Source: an uncultured Granulosicoccus sp. (GTDB lineage Bacteria > Pseudomonadota > Gammaproteobacteria > Granulosicoccales > Granulosicoccaceae). From it: a stretch of DNA of 64,000 bases. The notes below the pieces were generated by a model, which saw only the letters and a list, made by a program, of their open reading frames with translations, ran no database searches and was not told the DNA's origin. The DNA lies in NCBI GenBank assembly GCA_947492525.1, contig CANLNQ010000003.1, positions 62,001 through 126,000 on the forward strand. Reading direction: 5' to 3'. The translations under genes were made by a program, and so were the position numbers. Within the stretch, counting starts at the first letter, position 1, and each line of letters starts with the position of its first letter. Of this stretch, positions 36,410-45,609 are shown piece by piece.

Positions 36410-38518
36410 GTGTCGTTCTTGCGCAGTCTGGTAGCTGTACTTATGTCGTATCAACAGTACATCAAGACGATCTCATACCCGCTGTCGCTACTGAGCACTC
36501 CGGTCTGGCTGTTCGATGTCGACAGGTTGCGGATCATGTGGGCCAACCAGGCCGGCCTGGTCTTGTGGAATGCGCCCAGTCTGGAAGAGTTGCAAGGGCG
36601 GGACATGAGCGATGGCATCACGCGAACCGTTTGTGAGCGTCTGGGTCAGTACACCGAAGATCTGAGCGGTACCACGAACAGCGTGGCCGAGCACTGGACG
36701 TTCTACCCGATGGGGCGTTCCTGTTCCTATGAGTGTTCCATCAGTGCCATCGAAGCGCCTGAAGGGGCTCGCTGGTTGTTGATCAATGCCATACGCCAGG
36801 ACAAGCTCTCCGATTCGGACACCTTGTATCGCAGCATTGCGTTGCTCCATACGTCTGTCTGTGTGTCGGTTTTCGACCGTCAGGGCAACCTGATGTACTC
36901 GAATCCTGCGGCCAGACGCATGTTGGGGGCCGACACCTTGACGCTCTCCGAGCGCTTCCTTGACGAGAAGGCCTGGCACATTGCCCGCGGCAAACTGGCG
37001 CATGGCACCGGCGCCAGTATCGAGGCGCAGATGAAAACCGCCGCAGGACCCGTATGGCACAGCCTGACGCTGGAACTGTGTCCCGATCCGGTCAGCGGCA
37101 AGAAGTGCATACTCATGAGCGAGATCGATATATCCAACCAGCACAAGGCGCAGAAACTGATCAATCGACTGGCCTACACGGATACCCTGACAGGTCTGCC
37201 CAACCGCACGTCCTGGCTGGACACCCTGAATGAACGGCTTTCCAGCGCACGCGAGCAGCAACGGGAGCTGGCCATCCTGTTCGTTGACCTGGACAGGTTC
37301 AAGTTGATCAACGACACCCTGGGCCACACCCTGGGAGACAAGTTGCTGATCGCTGTTTCGGAACGACTCAAGGGCTGTCTGGGTTCCGGCGATTATCTGG
37401 CTCGCCTGGGCGGGGACGAGTTCACCCTGTTGATCGATGAGCAGGGCGCCGAGGGGCGATCGGAGAAGATGGCCAGAAGTCTGGTGGATGCACTGGCGAT
37501 TCCCATGCTGGTCGACGGTCATTCGATGATCATGACGCCCAGCATCGGTATCGGGCTGTTCCCGCAGCATGCCGAGGATTCGACGCTACTGATGCAGCAG
37601 GCTGACATGGCAATGTACGCGGCCAAGGAAGCCGGTGGTGGCGTGCGCACCTTCAAACCCGAGATGACCACCCAGATCCGGCGGCGCTTGCGGATCGAGA
37701 CCGACCTTCGTGAAGCCATTGACAGTGGCTCGCTGCAAGTCTACTTCCAGCCGAAGCTTGCAGCCGTGGATGGCCGGATGGCAGGAATGGAAGCACTATT
37801 GCGTTGGGAGCACCCGGTACTGGGTTGGGTGCCCCCGGAGGATTTCATCACCGTCGCTGAAGAAACCGGCATGATCAGCGACATCACCCGTCAGGTGCTG
37901 CACCACTCCATGGTGCAACAGACCTTGTGGAGTGCGCAGGGCCATGACATCCCGGTGGCCATCAATGTCTCACCCGTGGAGTTCCGGCGCGGAGATTTCG
38001 ATTCGGTGGTGCGGGATGCTCTGCAGTTGACCGACTGCAGGGCGCAGAATATCGAGTTGGAAATTACCGAAACGATGTTGATGGCCGATGGCGATTCGGT
38101 GCAGCAGATTCTGGCCGGCTTGACGTCCCTGGGCGTGAAACTGAGTATCGACGACTTCGGTTCCGGTTACAGCAATCTGGGATATCTTCAGAAGTTCCCG
38201 CTCGACAGCATCAAGATCGACCGTTCATTTCTCGAAGATGGCGGCATTTCACCGGTGGTGGAGCTCATCATCGATGTCGCGCGCACGCTGTCACTGACCG
38301 TGGTGGCAGAAGGTGTGGAGACAACCGAGCAACGCAATTTCCTGATCGCTCACGGCTGTGACCAGCTGCAGGGTTTTCTGTTCAGTGAACCCCTGGATCG
38401 GCATCGGGCCACCGACTTCCTGCACGCTTACGATATCGGCAGCGAACACTGGTCCAGTCAGGAGGTAACCGCGCAGTGGGCGGTACAGCGGCGCGCGGAG
38501 CTGGAAGAAAACACCTGA
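36410..38518 (+). CDS. PAS-GGDEF-EAL bifunctional c-di-GMP protein
   Basis: This ~700-residue cytoplasmic protein has two PAS-like sensor segments (about residues 25-125 and 140-235, the second with VSVFDRQGNLMYSNPAARRMLG). An intact GGDEF domain (RLGGDEF, no RxxD I-site at the usual place) and an intact EAL domain (MEALLRW, ITET, IDDFGSG, KIDRSF) follow. Both cyclase and phosphodiesterase activities are possible. The start is uncertain: GTG 36410 or ATG 36443. A better ribosome-binding site (CGGAGAG, ~36376) precedes short out-of-frame ATGs at 36387 and 36391. Confidence 0.85.
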   Translation: MSFLRSLVAVLMSYQQYIKTISYPLSLLSTPVWLFDVDRLRIMWANQAGLVLWNAPSLEELQGRDMSDGITRTVCERLGQYTEDLSGTTNSVAEHWTFYPMGRSCSYECSISAIEAPEGARWLLINAIRQDKLSDSDTLYRSIALLHTSVCVSVFDRQGNLMYSNPAARRMLGADTLTLSERFLDEKAWHIARGKLAHGTGASIEAQMKTAAGPVWHSLTLELCPDPVSGKKCILMSEIDISNQHKAQKLINRLAYTDTLTGLPNRTSWLDTLNERLSSAREQQRELAILFVDLDRFKLINDTLGHTLGDKLLIAVSERLKGCLGSGDYLARLGGDEFTLLIDEQGAEGRSEKMARSLVDALAIPMLVDGHSMIMTPSIGIGLFPQHAEDSTLLMQQADMAMYAAKEAGGGVRTFKPEMTTQIRRRLRIETDLREAIDSGSLQVYFQPKLAAVDGRMAGMEALLRWEHPVLGWVPPEDFITVAEETGMISDITRQVLHHSMVQQTLWSAQGHDIPVAINVSPVEFRRGDFDSVVRDALQLTDCRAQNIELEITETMLMADGDSVQQILAGLTSLGVKLSIDDFGSGYSNLGYLQKFPLDSIKIDRSFLEDGGISPVVELIIDVARTLSLTVVAEGVETTEQRNFLIAHGCDQLQGFLFSEPLDRHRATDFLHAYDIGSEHWSSQEVTAQWAVQRRAELEENT

Positions 38519-38573
38519 ATCTTCCACGCGCCTGCGAATTCGCAATCGGTCTGATGCCGACCACTGTTGTTCT

Positions 38574-39707
38574 CTAGCGCAGTTCCAGCCAGATACTGGC
38601 AGGCAGCGCTTCGTCTTCGGGGGGCAGGGTGTGTATGCCCGGGTCTGGCTTCTCATCCAGTAGCCAGGGGACCAGCATGATCAGTTCGGCGAACAGGAAC
38701 TCGACGATTTCATCGGGTACGCTGGCGCCAGTGAAGTTCACCGGATACCCTTCGTTGACCAGATACAGGCGTCGACCGTCGTGCAGCGTGCATTGTCTGA
38801 CATGCGGATGCAACGATGTACTGCTGGCTGTCTCCCGGGCGAGGTGATCAAGATCGATTTCGTGATCCTTCGATGAGCCACTGACCAGAAAGCATCGATC
38901 CGGCAACTGAGCCAGAAGCTGGCTGTCTATGGATCGTCTGCCGGATGCCCCGACGACTATGGCCGGTTGGCGATTGAGCGTCTCGCCGTAGCTGGGGTTG
39001 TGTCCGTCTACCGTGGCTTCAACCACGGAAACCGTATCGATATCCCGGACGCTGACACCCAGGCCTCGTTGCCGCAGACTCTGGGCAACGCCTTTGCCCA
39101 CCCAACCGTATCCGCATACCAGGGCATCGCGCCCCACGGTTGCGTAACCCAGTTCCCGGAGGATCGTGTCCAGCGCAGATACGACCGCTTCGCCGACCTG
39201 CTTGCCTTCGATCTCCTTCAGACGCGTCTGAGCGACATTGATCTGCGGAATTCTGAGCTCTTCGAGTTGTTCGGCTACCCAGACACCCTGCTTGGTGATC
39301 TCCAGGGCGCCTACCACGGTATCGCCGCCGATGAACACCGGTTCGTGCAAGGCGCGTATGGCTATTCCGCCCACTTCATGAATTACCAGGCGCTGCTTCT
39401 GTTGCTGACAGCGATCGATACAGTCCTGCAGTTCGGTGGCGACGACAGTCGCCAGCTCCGGATACTCCGGTGTCAATACTCTGATGCCCATGTCGCGCAG
39501 TTCTTCCACGGCCTGCGCACTGCCTGAGTAACTGATGCCGACCACGGTATCGATGGGCAGGTACTGGTGCAGCAGTCGCAGCAGCCGGACGGTATCCGGA
39601 AACAGGTGCTGAACCACGAACTGACGGCAGTCGGGATAAGGCTGCAACTGCAGGCGTCGGCACATTTCGCCGAGAAAATCAGGGTGGAACGTGTCAGTAC
39701 TTCCCAT
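38574..39707 (-). CDS. adenosylhomocysteinase-like NAD-binding protein
   Basis: This 377-residue protein, shorter than true SAH hydrolase (~430-470), has the NAD-binding loop VCGYGWVGKGVAQSLRQRG aligned with the enzyme's GYGDVGKG loop. A glutamate in EITKQGV aligns with EETTTGV. Other catalytic positions differ: the DDGGD region reads HEVGG, the KSKFDN region reads LKEIEGK, and the C-terminal HYRY tail is missing. It probably acts on something other than SAH. ATG at 39707 is 5 bp after the methyltransferase stop, so the two form an operon. Confidence 0.72.
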   Translation of the reverse strand: MGSTDTFHPDFLGEMCRRLQLQPYPDCRQFVVQHLFPDTVRLLRLLHQYLPIDTVVGISYSGSAQAVEELRDMGIRVLTPEYPELATVVATELQDCIDRCQQQKQRLVIHEVGGIAIRALHEPVFIGGDTVVGALEITKQGVWVAEQLEELRIPQINVAQTRLKEIEGKQVGEAVVSALDTILRELGYATVGRDALVCGYGWVGKGVAQSLRQRGLGVSVRDIDTVSVVEATVDGHNPSYGETLNRQPAIVVGASGRRSIDSQLLAQLPDRCFLVSGSSKDHEIDLDHLARETASSTSLHPHVRQCTLHDGRRLYLVNEGYPVNFTGASVPDEIVEFLFAELIMLVPWLLDEKPDPGIHTLPPEDEALPASIWLELR

Positions 39708-39711
39708 CGTC

Positions 39712-40575
39712 TTACACTCGGTTGCGCGGTGTTGCCACAAAGAGAATGTCGTTGGACAGGTGTTTGAAGGGGCCGATCCTGCCCAGCGTTCGAGACAGAA
39801 ACAGATCGACTGGCTTGATCCAGCGCTTTTCGAACGTACTGGAGCGCAGGTGAGCGAACAGGCGTCCCAGAGAATTCTGCGGTGTGTATCGCTTGAAGGC
39901 CATGGGCAGATACGGAAGCACTGAGAGGTAACCAACGCCCTGTACTGCCTGAATGTCGAAGTGTTCTTCGATCAGTCTGCGCCATTCCTTCTGTGTGAGG
40001 CGAATCTTGTGTTCGGGATAATGCAGGTGGGGAAGCTTGAATCGATCGAGACGATACCACTGGGGAACGGTAATGATCAGCCTTGCATCCTCGGGCATCG
40101 ATTCGGCAACATGTCTGATGACCTGACCCAGATCCTCTTGCTCTTCATGCAGGTGTTCCAGCACATCGAGCAGCATGACGACGTCGGGCGTCCATTGCAT
40201 CGGTTTGCGCAACGCGCCATTGACGTTCAGGTCGACAACCGCGTCAGGTTCGAATGTGGCTTCGTAGTCGATACCGAAGTAGCGAATCCCCGGATTCAGT
40301 GCCTCGATGAATCGTCTGGCAACCTGCAGACCGCAGCCGATGTCCATGATGCGCGCATGCCTGAGCCTGCAAGCCTTGATGTGGTCATTGACCAGATGAA
40401 ACTTGACGTAGTTGAACAGATTGTTTTCGGGTGTGGCGAACAATCGTTCTACCAGGTAGCTTGAGCGAACAAGTGGTCGGGTGCAGGCGCGTGGCGCTGC
40501 CGTGTCCATGGGCGTTGTGATTGCATCCGATTCCGTTTCCGGTTCGACATGCAATGCGTTGTCAGTGTGCAGCAT
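39712..40575 (-). CDS. SAM-dependent class I methyltransferase
   Basis: This 287-residue protein has motif I IMDIGCGLQVARRFI, an acidic motif II in FGIDYEA, and LLDVLEHLHEE (motif IV-like), the UbiG/Coq3-style fold. The C-terminal ~90 residues are basic and aromatic and may bind the substrate. AAGGTAG precedes the ATG at 40575. It is transcribed with the SAH-hydrolase-like gene. The acceptor molecule is unknown. Confidence 0.82.
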   Translation of the reverse strand: MLHTDNALHVEPETESDAITTPMDTAAPRACTRPLVRSSYLVERLFATPENNLFNYVKFHLVNDHIKACRLRHARIMDIGCGLQVARRFIEALNPGIRYFGIDYEATFEPDAVVDLNVNGALRKPMQWTPDVVMLLDVLEHLHEEQEDLGQVIRHVAESMPEDARLIITVPQWYRLDRFKLPHLHYPEHKIRLTQKEWRRLIEEHFDIQAVQGVGYLSVLPYLPMAFKRYTPQNSLGRLFAHLRSSTFEKRWIKPVDLFLSRTLGRIGPFKHLSNDILFVATPRNRV

Positions 40576-40722
40576 AGTCTGATCTACCTTGAGTGCGAAA
40601 GAGAGGCGCGACCGTTTGGAGGAAAGCGTCAGTGAATGTCAGGCGTTCACCGTTGCAAGCGGGTTGCCATTGCGCGGCTCAAGACGAGAAAAAGGCGCGT
40701 GTAACGGCTAGTTGGGAAATAA

Positions 40723-40741
40723 CTTTAGCCATGAGCTAAGG
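40723..40741 (-). terminator. possible weak terminator after ilvY
   Basis: On the minus strand CCTTAGC-TCATG-GCTAAAG (one mismatch in 7 bp) is followed by TTATTTC, about 15 bp past the ilvY stop. The short stem and broken T-run make this tentative. Confidence 0.4.
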
Positions 40742-40754
40742 TCAGAGGTTAGTT

Positions 40755-41633
40755 TCAGAGCACGCTCCAGAAGGCATCGATCAATGGATTCTGCAAGCTC
40801 TTCTTCAGAGCAAACAGACCGACATCGTAGGGGGCAAGCTCCGGCTTGACATCCAGAATGCGGATGCGCTCGGCCATGGGGCTGTTGTCCAGCACGATCT
40901 TCGGTACAACCCCGACACCCAGCCCGAGGCTGACCATGCTGACAATGGCCTCGTTCCCCGCGACCTGCGCATAGATGCGCGGTGTCACGTGCTGCGATTT
41001 GAACCAGGCATCGACCCGTGAACGAAGAATGCCTCCTTCCGAGAGAATCATGGGCACTGGCGCCCAATCGGCAGCGTGCATCGGCGCATTGGCCGGTATG
41101 TCGGCATCGCCAAGTTCTGCCGGAGCGATGAACAACAAGGGCGATACCATCGCGGGTTTGAACTGCAGGGAGCGGGACAGACGTCCCGGGTATGCCGCAA
41201 TGCTGATGTCTTCCTCACCTGCCAGTACCCGGGTGATGGCATGTTCAGGGTCTCCTGTGTGCAGCTTTATGTCGATTCCCGGAAATCGTGGGCGGAAACG
41301 GTTCAGCAACTCGTAGAGAACACTCTGACTGGCGGTTACCGAGCAATAGATGCTGAGTTCTCCCCGCAGTGGATCGCCGGAATCCGCCAGTTCCTGTCTG
41401 ATCCTGTGCCAATTGGCCAGCGTGTCGCGAGCATAGACTTCGAACTGCATGCCCTTGGCGCTCAAGGCAACCGATCGGTTGTCGCGTTCGAACAGCGAAA
41501 CCCCCAGTTCCTCTTCCAGCTGGCGGATGTTTCTGGAGAGCGTTGACAGACTGATGTTGCACGATTCGCTGGCCTCGCCGAAGTGCAGGGTGCGCGCCAG
41601 CGCCAGGAACTGCGTGAGAGTCTTGGTGTTCAT
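40755..41633 (-). CDS. ilvY: LysR-family activator IlvY
   Basis: This 292-residue regulator (E. coli IlvY is 297) has the N-terminal helix-turn-helix LARTLHFGEASESCNISLSTLSRNIRQLEEELG and a substrate-sensing domain with YCSVTASQSVLYELLNRFRPRFPGIDIKLHTGD. It is divergent from ilvC, the conserved IlvY-ilvC arrangement in enterobacteria and relatives. There acetolactate-type substrates induce ilvC through IlvY. ATG at 41633 matches the family N-terminus MNTKTL-like start. Confidence 0.92.
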   Translation of the reverse strand: MNTKTLTQFLALARTLHFGEASESCNISLSTLSRNIRQLEEELGVSLFERDNRSVALSAKGMQFEVYARDTLANWHRIRQELADSGDPLRGELSIYCSVTASQSVLYELLNRFRPRFPGIDIKLHTGDPEHAITRVLAGEEDISIAAYPGRLSRSLQFKPAMVSPLLFIAPAELGDADIPANAPMHAADWAPVPMILSEGGILRSRVDAWFKSQHVTPRIYAQVAGNEAIVSMVSLGLGVGVVPKIVLDNSPMAERIRILDVKPELAPYDVGLFALKKSLQNPLIDAFWSVL

Positions 41634-41652
41634 TGCATTAATTAAAACATTG

Positions 41653-41680
41653 CGTTTCAAATATATCAATTTACGAAACG
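41653..41680. promoter_or_regulatory. candidate IlvY operator in the ilvY-ilvC gap
   Basis: Inverted arms CGTTTC (41653-41658) and GAAACG (41675-41680) flank an AT-rich centre in the 107-bp divergent region. Established IlvY operators lie in this gap in E. coli; the exact site here is inferred. Confidence 0.45.
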
Positions 41681-41740
41681 TTGTCGAATCGTTACACTGC
41701 GCGTCGAATCAGTTATCAGCCCTATTCAGGAGTTGCCTCA

Positions 41741-43213
41741 ATGGCCAATTATTTCAATACCTTGTCGCTGCGTGAGCAGCTTGCTCAACTGGGCAAATGC
41801 CGTTTCATGCATCTGGAAGAATTCTCCGATGGCGTCAACGCGCTCAAGGGCAAGAAGATGGTAGTCATCGGTTGTGGCGCCCAGGGCCTGAATCAGGGGC
41901 TCAATCTGCGTGACAGTGGCCTGGACGTTTCCTACACCCTGCGCGCCGAGGCCATTGCCGAGAAACGCCAGTCCTGGAAGAACGCCACGGAAAACGGGTT
42001 TACCGTCGGCACTTACGAGGAGTTGATTCCCACCGCTGATGTGGTACTGAACCTGACACCCGACAAGCAGCATACCGCTGTGGTCAATGCCATCATGCCT
42101 CTGATGAAGCAGGGAGCCTGCCTGTCCTATTCTCATGGCTTCAACATCGTTGAAGAAGGCATGCAGATCCGTGACGATCTGACCGTCATCATGGTCGCCC
42201 CGAAATGCCCGGGTTCGGAAGTGCGCGCCGAGTATGTACGCGGGTTTGGTGTGCCTACGCTGATTGCGGTGCATGAAGACAACGATCCCAAGGGAGAAGG
42301 TCTGGAGCTGGCCAAGGCCTATGCGGTTGGTACCGGCGGCCACAAGGCGGGTGTTCTGATGTCTTCTTTCATAGCTGAAGTCAAGTCCGACCTCATGGGC
42401 GAGCAGACCATCCTGTGCGGCATGCTGCAGACAGGTTCCCTGCTGTGCTTCGACAAGATGATCGAAGAGGGCATCGAGCCCGGTTATGCCTCGAAGCTCA
42501 TTCAGTACGGTTGGGAAACCGTTACCGAAGCTCTGAAGTACGGTGGTGTCACCAACATGATGGATCGTCTGTCCAACCCGGCCAAGATCAAGGCCTTTGA
42601 CCTGGCCGAAGAGATGAAGGACATCATGCGTCCGCTGTACAACAAGCACCAGGATGACATCATGACGGGGCATTTCTCCGCCACCATGATGGCCGATTGG
42701 GCCAATGACGACGCCGATCTGCTCGGATGGCGTGCAGAAACTGCAGAAACGGCCTTCGAAAAGACACCGGCAGGTGATGTGGAAATCTCCGAACAGGAGT
42801 ATTTCGACAACGGCATCCTGATGGTCGCCATGGTCAAGGCGGGTGTTGAACTGGCATTCGAAACCATGACCTCTGCAGGCATCATTGCAGACTCGGCGTA
42901 TTACGAGTCACTGCATGAGACCCCGCTGATTGCCAACACGATCGCTCGCAAGAAGCTGTACGAGATGAATTCCACCATTTCCGATACGGCCGAGTACGGT
43001 TGCTATCTGTACAACCATGCCTGCCTGCCGTTGCTGGGCGACTTCATGAAAGGCATCAAGAGCGATGTCATCGGCAAGGGATTGAACCTGAATGACATGG
43101 GCGTCGACAATGCCCGGCTGATTGAAGTCAACGAAGCGATCAGAAACCATCCTGTCGAGGCCATCGGCGCTACCCTGCGCGGTCATATGGCCGACATGAA
43201 GCGCATTGTCTGA
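41741..43213 (+). CDS. ilvC: ketol-acid reductoisomerase, class II
   Basis: This 490-residue enzyme (E. coli IlvC is 491) converts acetolactate and acetohydroxybutyrate to dihydroxy acids in isoleucine/valine synthesis, using NADPH and Mg2+. It begins [20 protein letters not shown] and has the Rossmann loop [17 protein letters not shown]. Two C-terminal knotted domains follow, with metal ligands in the [11 protein letters not shown] region. AGGAG precedes the ATG by 8 bp. Control by divergent ilvY is expected. Confidence 0.97.
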   Translation: MANYFNTLSLREQLAQLGKCRFMHLEEFSDGVNALKGKKMVVIGCGAQGLNQGLNLRDSGLDVSYTLRAEAIAEKRQSWKNATENGFTVGTYEELIPTADVVLNLTPDKQHTAVVNAIMPLMKQGACLSYSHGFNIVEEGMQIRDDLTVIMVAPKCPGSEVRAEYVRGFGVPTLIAVHEDNDPKGEGLELAKAYAVGTGGHKAGVLMSSFIAEVKSDLMGEQTILCGMLQTGSLLCFDKMIEEGIEPGYASKLIQYGWETVTEALKYGGVTNMMDRLSNPAKIKAFDLAEEMKDIMRPLYNKHQDDIMTGHFSATMMADWANDDADLLGWRAETAETAFEKTPAGDVEISEQEYFDNGILMVAMVKAGVELAFETMTSAGIIADSAYYESLHETPLIANTIARKKLYEMNSTISDTAEYGCYLYNHACLPLLGDFMKGIKSDVIGKGLNLNDMGVDNARLIEVNEAIRNHPVEAIGATLRGHMADMKRIV

Positions 43214-43263
43214 GGCACGTCGCCCTCGGTCTTGATCGCTCAATCATCCAGGAGTTCTCAGCG

Positions 43264-44700
43264 TTGGACATGAACGTTCAATCCACCATCGAGATGCAGT
43301 CCCTGACTGTCGATTTCGATGAGCGATTTCAGCTCGTCGATATCGATTGGCAGTTGCGCAAGGGGCAGCACTGGATGATCACCGGCGCCAACGGTTCCGG
43401 CAAGTCGGCACTCGCCGCTGTACTTGCCGGGGCCGGCGATGTACTCGGCGGGCGTATCGACGGATTGCCGGCCAAGGTGGCGCTGGTGTCCTATGAAGCC
43501 CAGGGTGAACTGATAGAAGCTGAACGGCGCAAGGACGATGCGGACATCATGGATGTCATCTCCGAAGGTACGCCGGTCACTGAAATCCTGCACGAGGGTT
43601 GCTGCGATCCCGAGTTGGCGGGACAACTGATCGAGCAGTTCGGCCTGAGCGCTCTGCTGGATCGCGCGTTTCGCAAGCTCTCCACGGGGGAGACCCGAAA
43701 GGTGATGCTGGTCAGAGCGCTGACCAGCAACCCCGATCTGTTGGTGCTCGATGAGCCATTCGATGGCCTGGATGCGGATACACATCTGATGCTGGCTCGG
43801 CATCTTGCCTCGCTGGCGGACAGGATCCCGATGGTGCTGGTGCTCAATCGTTTCGATGAATGCCCGGATTTCATCACTGATATTGCCTATGTTGACCACG
43901 GGCGACTGCTGCACAAGGTCGCGCGAGAGGACAAGCAGGCCTACCACGAGCTCTATCAGTTGTTGCATCTGAAAACCAGCGAACTTGAATTGCCGCGTGT
44001 GGATCCGGTGTCTTCGTTGCCGCCGCTCGATCCCGGACAGCCATTGGTGAAGCTGGAGAAGGTCAGTATCCGCTATGGCGATGTAACCATCTTCAGCGAT
44101 CTGTCGTGGACCATCGAGCCGAATCAGCACTGGCAACTGACAGGGCCCAATGGCAGCGGCAAGACTGGCTTGCTGTCGCTGATTACCGGGGATCATCCCC
44201 AGTGCTACACCAACGATATACAGGTGTTCGGTTTCCAGCGGGGCAATGGCGAGAGTATCTGGCAGATCAAGCAGTACATCGGCTATGTTTCCACCGCCTT
44301 GCAATGGGAATACCGGGTCAGTACCAGTTTGAGAAACGTCATCATCTCGGGTTTTCACGACAGTATCGGCCTGTATACCAAATACACTGATCGTCAGCGC
44401 GAGATCGCTGATGAGTGGCTGGCGGTGCTGGGAATGTCCAGTCGGGCCGATGAACCATTCAACAAGCTCTCCTACGGAGATCAACGTCTGCTGTTGATTG
44501 CACGGTCGATGGTGAAGCACCCGCCACTGCTGATTCTGGACGAGCCTTGTCTGGGTCTGGATGACATGAATCGCCAGTTGGTGCTGGCGCTGATCGAGAA
44601 GATCTGTGCCGGTTCGGAGACCTCGGTCATCTATGTGAATCACCACCCGGAAGACAAGGTGGCGGGTATCGACAATTACCTGGCTCTGGATTCCCTCTGA
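43264..44700 (+). CDS. modF: double-cassette ABC ATPase, ModF-like
   Basis: This 478-residue soluble protein has two fused ABC ATPase domains. Walker A sites are GANGSGKSA (residues ~41-49) and GPNGSGKTG (~295), signatures LSTGETRKVML and LSYGDQRLLLI, and Walker B LLVLDEPFDGLDAD and LLILDEPCLGLDD. Length and the VSTALQWEYRVSTSLRNVIISGFHDSIGLY segment match ModF/PhrA. ModF is linked to molybdenum transport operons in E. coli, though its role is unclear. No mod genes are adjacent. AGGAG favours TTG at 43264; ATG at 43270 is the alternative. Confidence 0.8.
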   Translation: MDMNVQSTIEMQSLTVDFDERFQLVDIDWQLRKGQHWMITGANGSGKSALAAVLAGAGDVLGGRIDGLPAKVALVSYEAQGELIEAERRKDDADIMDVISEGTPVTEILHEGCCDPELAGQLIEQFGLSALLDRAFRKLSTGETRKVMLVRALTSNPDLLVLDEPFDGLDADTHLMLARHLASLADRIPMVLVLNRFDECPDFITDIAYVDHGRLLHKVAREDKQAYHELYQLLHLKTSELELPRVDPVSSLPPLDPGQPLVKLEKVSIRYGDVTIFSDLSWTIEPNQHWQLTGPNGSGKTGLLSLITGDHPQCYTNDIQVFGFQRGNGESIWQIKQYIGYVSTALQWEYRVSTSLRNVIISGFHDSIGLYTKYTDRQREIADEWLAVLGMSSRADEPFNKLSYGDQRLLLIARSMVKHPPLLILDEPCLGLDDMNRQLVLALIEKICAGSETSVIYVNHHPEDKVAGIDNYLALDSL

Positions 44701-44841
44701 TTCGGGATTGACATACCAGTTGCTATCCCTGCACGATGTCAGAACCGTAAAGAATGCGACAGGTTCTCGAACACTGCCAGGTGATTTGGATGCGTCAGAC
44801 CATTGACTTTGTGTGGGTGCCGGCATGACAAGGCATCAGGC

Positions 44842-45609
44842 ATGAACTCGACGACTTCCAGAGTCGATCGGTCTGTGTCTCGCCAGCTTCTCTATTTCGA
44901 TATCGCCTCCGATGTCGCTCGAGCGACATCGACAGAGTCTTTGCAACGTGTCTGTCGACGCGCTATCCAGGCCTTGGACTTCGATTACTACCTGTTTGGC
45001 GGGTATTATCCCGTTATCGAAGGGATAGTGATATCCAGTAATTACCCTGCCGAGTGGCGAGAGCGCTATGACAGCAATAATTACGTGGCTATCGATCCGG
45101 TTGTCCGGCACTGCTGGAGTGAATCCAGGCCTGTCTCCTGGGACCGGCTGGTATTTTCCGAGGGCAAACGGGGGCGGCAGGAAAGAAAGCTGATGCGCGA
45201 GGCTGGTGAGTACGGCTTGAGTTTCGGAATCAGTATTCCGGTGCATGGTGCGGGTGCAGAGGGTGGCATGTTGAGCCTGGCCTCGACGGAAGGTGGGGTG
45301 GATTCTCATCGGCATGATGAGGCCGGCCTGCATATCATTGCACACGCCATGCACGAGGCTACCAAGCGGATCATGTCGAAATCGACAGCGGGCTGTGCCA
45401 GTGATTTCGATCGATTGAGCCCGCGTGAGATCGAATGCCTGAGCTGGACGGCGAAGGGCAAGACATCCTGGGCCATTGCACGCATTCTCGACGTCTCCGA
45501 GAACACGGTGATCTTTCATCTGCGCAATGCCATACGCAAACTGGAAGTGACCAATCGCTCTCAGGCTGTCGCCAAGGCAATCGCGCTGTCGAAGATCACG
45601 CCGTTCTAG
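44842..45609 (+). CDS. LuxR-type autoinducer-responsive regulator
   Basis: This 255-residue protein has an N-terminal autoinducer-binding domain with the family invariants: W72, Y76, D85, P86, W100 and a Gly near 125 in GLSFG. A C-terminal LuxR HTH follows (LSPREIECLSWTAKGKTS, then SENTVIFHLRNAIRKL) with its conserved Glu, Leu and Gly. It should bind acyl-homoserine lactone and regulate targets. ATG at 44842 is chosen over 44803. Its 3' end overlaps the convergent luxI by 14 bp. Confidence 0.93.
   Translation: MNSTTSRVDRSVSRQLLYFDIASDVARATSTESLQRVCRRAIQALDFDYYLFGGYYPVIEGIVISSNYPAEWRERYDSNNYVAIDPVVRHCWSESRPVSWDRLVFSEGKRGRQERKLMREAGEYGLSFGISIPVHGAGAEGGMLSLASTEGGVDSHRHDEAGLHIIAHAMHEATKRIMSKSTAGCASDFDRLSPREIECLSWTAKGKTSWAIARILDVSENTVIFHLRNAIRKLEVTNRSQAVAKAIALSKITPF

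Noticed and set aside
43258-44826. 522-codon minus-strand frame
   Set aside because: Antisense to the ModF-like gene, which has all ABC motifs; the opposite frame has none.
44701-44841. lux box upstream of the luxR gene
   Set aside because: Words such as ACAGGTTCTC and GCCAGGTG are not arranged as a 20-bp palindrome.
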